Shown: piece after piece, positions 60,213 to 64,000 of the stretch
Numbering within the stretch: position 1 is the first letter of the stretch
How the letters are laid out: every line of letters begins with the position of its first letter
Assembly (NCBI RefSeq): GCF_030272615.1
Contig: NC_081405.1
Location: 569,467,095-569,531,094, forward strand
Direction: 5' to 3'
DNA: 64,000 nt
Origin: Cryptomeria japonica
Lineage: Eukaryota > Streptophyta > Pinopsida > Cupressales > Cupressaceae
Notes under the pieces: model-generated
The model's input: only the letters and a program-made list of their open reading frames with translations
Told to the model about the DNA's origin: nothing
The model's database searches: none
Made by a program: the position numbers and the translations under genes

Positions 60213-63200
60213 ATGGCAGCAAATATCCTCAGGAAGGACAATCCTAAACTTGATATAACTAACTATGGTATATGGATGATCAAAATGGAAACACATCTAA
60301 ACTACATTTGAAGAGATATATGGGAGGTTACAAAGAATGGCTATGTTGGTCCTAGTCCGACTCACTCTCATGCACCGACATTGGCTAAAGACTTGGAGAA
60401 TGATTGCAAAGCAAGAGAAGCACTTATGAGTGCATTATCAGACCGATCTACTAATAAAGCTATTTGGGATAAACTGAAAATATGGAATGAAGGAGATACC
60501 AAGGTCAAAATTGCAAAAATGAAATGTTACTGGGTCAGGTATGAAAATTTAAAAATGGAAGAAGATGAAACAATTTCTGCATTTATGGAAAGAGTTAACA
60601 AAATTGTTTTAGGAATACAATTTTGTGGAGGATCTTTAAGTGAAGATGAAATTGTTTCTAAATTTTTAAGAGCTTTGCCACCAGCTTACAAAATGAAAGT
60701 GACAACTATTAATGAGTTGAGAACAATGCCTAATACATCAGTTTCCTAGAGATACTTTGGTTGGAAAACTTTTAGCATTTGAGCTTAAATAATTTGGTCT
60801 AAGCTCCTATTGCTACAGTCAAAACTAATATAGATTTCAAAACATCATCATCATCATCATCTCAAAAATCTGATTGGAAAGCACTTTATGCAAAAGAACT
60901 TGAAGAACTTGAAGCACTATTCGCAAGGAAGATGCCTAAAGGTCCAGTAGGTAGAAAGTATAAAGGTAAAACACCTTTTAAATGTTTTAATTACAATAAA
61001 GTTGGTCATATGGCTTCTAGGTGTCTTGATAGGCATGCAAGACTAAGAGAGAAAGCAAAGAGAATATATAAGCCTAACCCTGAATATCAGAGATACAGAT
61101 TTAAGAAAAACACAGATAAGTCATGTTACTATGCAAATGAAGGTGTTATAGATGATTCAAATGAAGATCTAGCAGATAGTGGATGGGCATTTGTTGCATT
61201 AAAATAAGATCCACCGACACCTATTGTCAAACCGGTAGAGCAGGCATTAGCAGAAAAAATTGAAGAAAATGATGAATGGATTAGTGATAGTGGATGCTCG
61301 CATCATATGACTGGTGATAAAAGAAAATTCTTGTCATTACAGTAAATTGATGGAGGTCTAGTAATACTTGGAGATGATAAACCTTTTTTAATCAAAGGAA
61401 GAGGCACTATATCTTTTGATGGTAAGCACAACACTGGCAATGTTTATTATGTTAAAGGTTTAAAGCATAATCTTTTGAGTGTTGGTTAGTTAGTGGGAAA
61501 ATGATTTCAATTACAATTCAAGAATGGAAAATGAAAAATCATGAACATAACTGGGCTGGAAATTACAACCGGTAATAAGACTTAAAGGTAATATCTTTCA
61601 CTTGAAAATCAGTGATAAGATATGTTTGATTATACACATTGATGAAAGTTAGTTATGGCATAAAAGACTTTGTCATGTGAATTTTGATTGCATTGTAAAG
61701 ATCAATTCAACTAAGGCAATAAGGGATTTACCTAGGATTGTGAAACCTCATAATCTGGTATGTAAGGAATGTCAAATGGGAAAGCAAGTTAGAACAACAT
61801 TTAAGAGCATTTATGAGAAATCCAATAATAATCTTGATTTAATTGATACTAATTTATGTGGTCTAGCGAGAACAAGAAGTCTTCAGGGCGATAGATACTT
61901 TATGCTAATAATTGATGATTACTCTAGAATGTGTTCGGTTACTTTTCTCAAGGAGAAATCAGAAGCTTTTGGAAGATTCAAGATATACAAGGAAATGGTA
62001 GAGAATGAAACTGGCAAAAAAATCAAATGTTTAAGTTTAGATCAAGGAGGAGAATTTACATCTAGGGAATTCAATTCATTCTATGAGGAGAATGGAATCA
62101 AAACACAACTATCAGCACCCCAGGCACCCTAGCAGAATGGAGTTGTGGAAAGAAAGAACATAACTATACTGGATGCAACAAGAACCATGATGATGGAAGC
62201 AAATCTACCTCATGTGTACTAGAGAGAAGTAGTGAATACAATGGTTTATACTTTCAACAAAGTTCACATCAAAGGTGAAACTGATAAGACCCCTTATGAA
62301 CTATGGTTTTGATCATACTTCCACTCTTAAATATTTCAAAGTATTTGGAAGCAAATGCTATATTAGGAGAGATGAGTTTATTGGAAAATTTGATCATAGA
62401 AGTGATGAAGGAATATTTCTTGGTTATTCAACTAGAAGCAAGGCATATAGATGTTATAATAAAAGATTGCAAAAAATCATTGAGAGTACTAATGTGAAGA
62501 TAGATGAACATTTTAGAGGAGAATCAAGATCTGTAGAACTGACAGTATAAATGATTATAAATGAATTGACACAGATTGCACCAGTACAGAATGAAAAACC
62601 AGTCACATTGGCATCATCAGAAAACTCAACTGTGACTGAAGAACAACAGCCTGTAAGTGGAAATTAGAATAAACCCAGGTATGTAAGATTGAATAATTCA
62701 GAAAATCAGATAATTAGAAATAAAAACAAAGGTGTTATGACTAGAGGAAGATTGGCAAATGAAGAGGTATGTTTAATTTCTCAAGTTAAACTAGCATCAG
62801 TTATTGAGGCATGTCGAGATAAACATTGGATAAAAGAAATGGAAGAAGAATTAGAACAGATTGAAAAGAATAATGCATGGACATTAGCTCCCCAGCCTAA
62901 AGACAAAAATGTAATTGGAGCTAAATGGGTATATAGAAATAAAGTTAATGAATATGGTGAAGTAATCAGAAACAAAGCAAGATTAGTTTGTAAAATTTAT
63001 TCATAGAAAGGAAGAATTGATTATAATGAAATCTTTGCACCAGCAGCCAGAATCGAAGCAGTTAGACTATTTCTTGCATTTGCAGCTCACAAGAACTATA
63101 AAGTTTATCAGATGGATGTAAAATGTACATTTTTGAATGGAGATCTTGAAGAGGAAGTTGACACTGAACAAGCTGATGGATTTTCATTAACAGATGATAA

Positions 63201-64000
63201 GGATATGGTTTGTAGGCTAAGGAAAGCTTTATATGGTTTGAAGCAAGCTCCTAGAGCTTGGTATGCTAGATTGGATAAATATCTTTTAAAGACTGGATAC
63301 ACAAAAGGTAATGCTGACAGTAAATTGTATCACAAAATCACCAATGATAATATTTTGGTTATTGAAGTATTTGTGGATGATATCATTTTTGGAGGTGAAG
63401 AAGAGTTATATAAAGACTTTGCTAACAAGATGCAAAAAGAATTTGAAATGTCTATGATTGGAGAGATAAAAAAATTTCTAGGTTTGCAGATTTCTCAAAC
63501 AGATAAAGGTATATTCATATGTCAAACAAAATATTTAAAGGAACTCTTGAAGAAATTTCGAATGGAAATCTCCAAACCGGTAAGCACTCCTATGACTACA
63601 ACAGATAAATTGACATTAAAGGATGATTCAGCTCTTATAAATCCAACAAGGTACAAATCTATGATTGGAGGATTACTGTATTTGACACAAACCATACCTA
63701 ATATAATGAATGGATTTTGTATTGTTTCTAGATTTCAAAGAAATCCTAAAGAAAATCATGAAAGTGCAGTAAAAAGGATTTTTCGGTAGCTACAAGGCAC
63801 ATCAAATCTTGGTTTATGGTATCCTAAGGATGAAAATTTTGAGTTATGTGCATATACAAATGCAAATTGGGCAGGAGATATGGATGACAAAAAGAGTACC
63901 ACTAGCAGTGCATTCTTTATTGGCAGAAAGTTAATTGCATGGATAAGAAAGAAGTAGACTTATATATCATCATCTACAAAAGAAGTAGAATATGTTGCAG
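60213..64000 (+). pseudogene. Copia-3B gag-pol, decayed, runs off the window end
   Basis: ATG 60213 opens gag (MAANILRKDNPKLD). Then gag body (WDKLKIWNEGDTKVKIAKMK), zinc knuckle CFNYNKVGHMASRC (second Cys is Tyr), protease WISDSGCSHHMT, pre-integrase CKECQMGKQV, integrase (LIIDDYSRMCSVTFLKEKSE, SLDQGGEFTSREF, NGVVERKN), RT (QMDVKCTFLNGDLEEEVDTE, VFVDDIIFGG) and RNase H start (YTNANWAGD, where YxDxDW is usual). Stops include one near 60309, TAG near 62130, 63004, 63787 and 63957, with frameshifts around 60745, 61440-61650 and 62310. RT catalytic aspartates remain; the RNase H changes should abolish activity. Confidence 0.92.

Noticed and set aside
1-64000. CRISPR arrays, bacterial operons, phage genes, tRNA or rRNA genes
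   Set aside because: No regular repeat-spacer pattern, Shine-Dalgarno-led gene sets, tRNA cloverleaf or rRNA-like stretch was seen; the content is plant transposable elements.

Overview
This is a repeat-dominated window from a land plant, probably one with a large, low-gene-density genome. A gymnosperm would fit, but that is inference. The evidence is Ty1/copia and Ty3/gypsy elements with primer-binding sites complementary to plant initiator-Met tRNA, a plant-style hAT transposase, heavy nonsense decay, and degenerate telomere-like repeats. I found no intact host gene, rRNA, tRNA or CRISPR array.

Backbone: a segment of host DNA plus an old Copia (Copia-3) is present twice in the same direction. 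Unit A is split into 4085-6170, 14131-14999 and 41800-46546. Unit B is continuous from 53993 to about 61650 and then runs on as Copia-3. Unit B carries the empty sites for three insertions seen in unit A: hAT-1 (window edge to 4084), a Ty3/gypsy element (6171-14130) and Copia-2 (15000-41799). Between the units, 46.5-54.0 kb holds AT-rich DNA, a degenerate CCCTAA array, two small inverted-repeat elements and an unidentified coding relic.

Nest: Copia-2 (365-bp LTRs, about 6% diverged by eye) is split inside its integrase by a large hAT-like element, hAT-2 (17951-38496, 8-bp target duplication CATGTGC[G/A], CAG-starting terminal inverted repeats). hAT-2 is itself split near the end of its transposase by Copia-1 (21444-28283; two 479-bp LTRs with 3 differences, perfect 5-bp duplication GAAAC). 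Removing Copia-1 leaves hAT-2 at about 13.7 kb, very large for a hAT.

hAT-2 content: a 903-codon transposase frame (4 premature stops) on +; a converging 1,341-codon single-frame pseudogene on - (G-patch motif, long coiled coil, 6 in-frame stops, no frameshift); a tandem array of about 265-bp units containing GTGGGTCCCAC palindromes; and two small broken genes of unknown function. Both ends are dense in GGCGAA/TTCGCC. The cargo-bearing hAT is the most unusual thing here. hAT-1 is a second, inverted copy of the transposase end of the same family; whether it carries the cargo cannot be seen.

Decay: most premature stops in the mobile-element genes look like CAG to TAG or CGA to TGA changes, as expected from long-term cytosine methylation.
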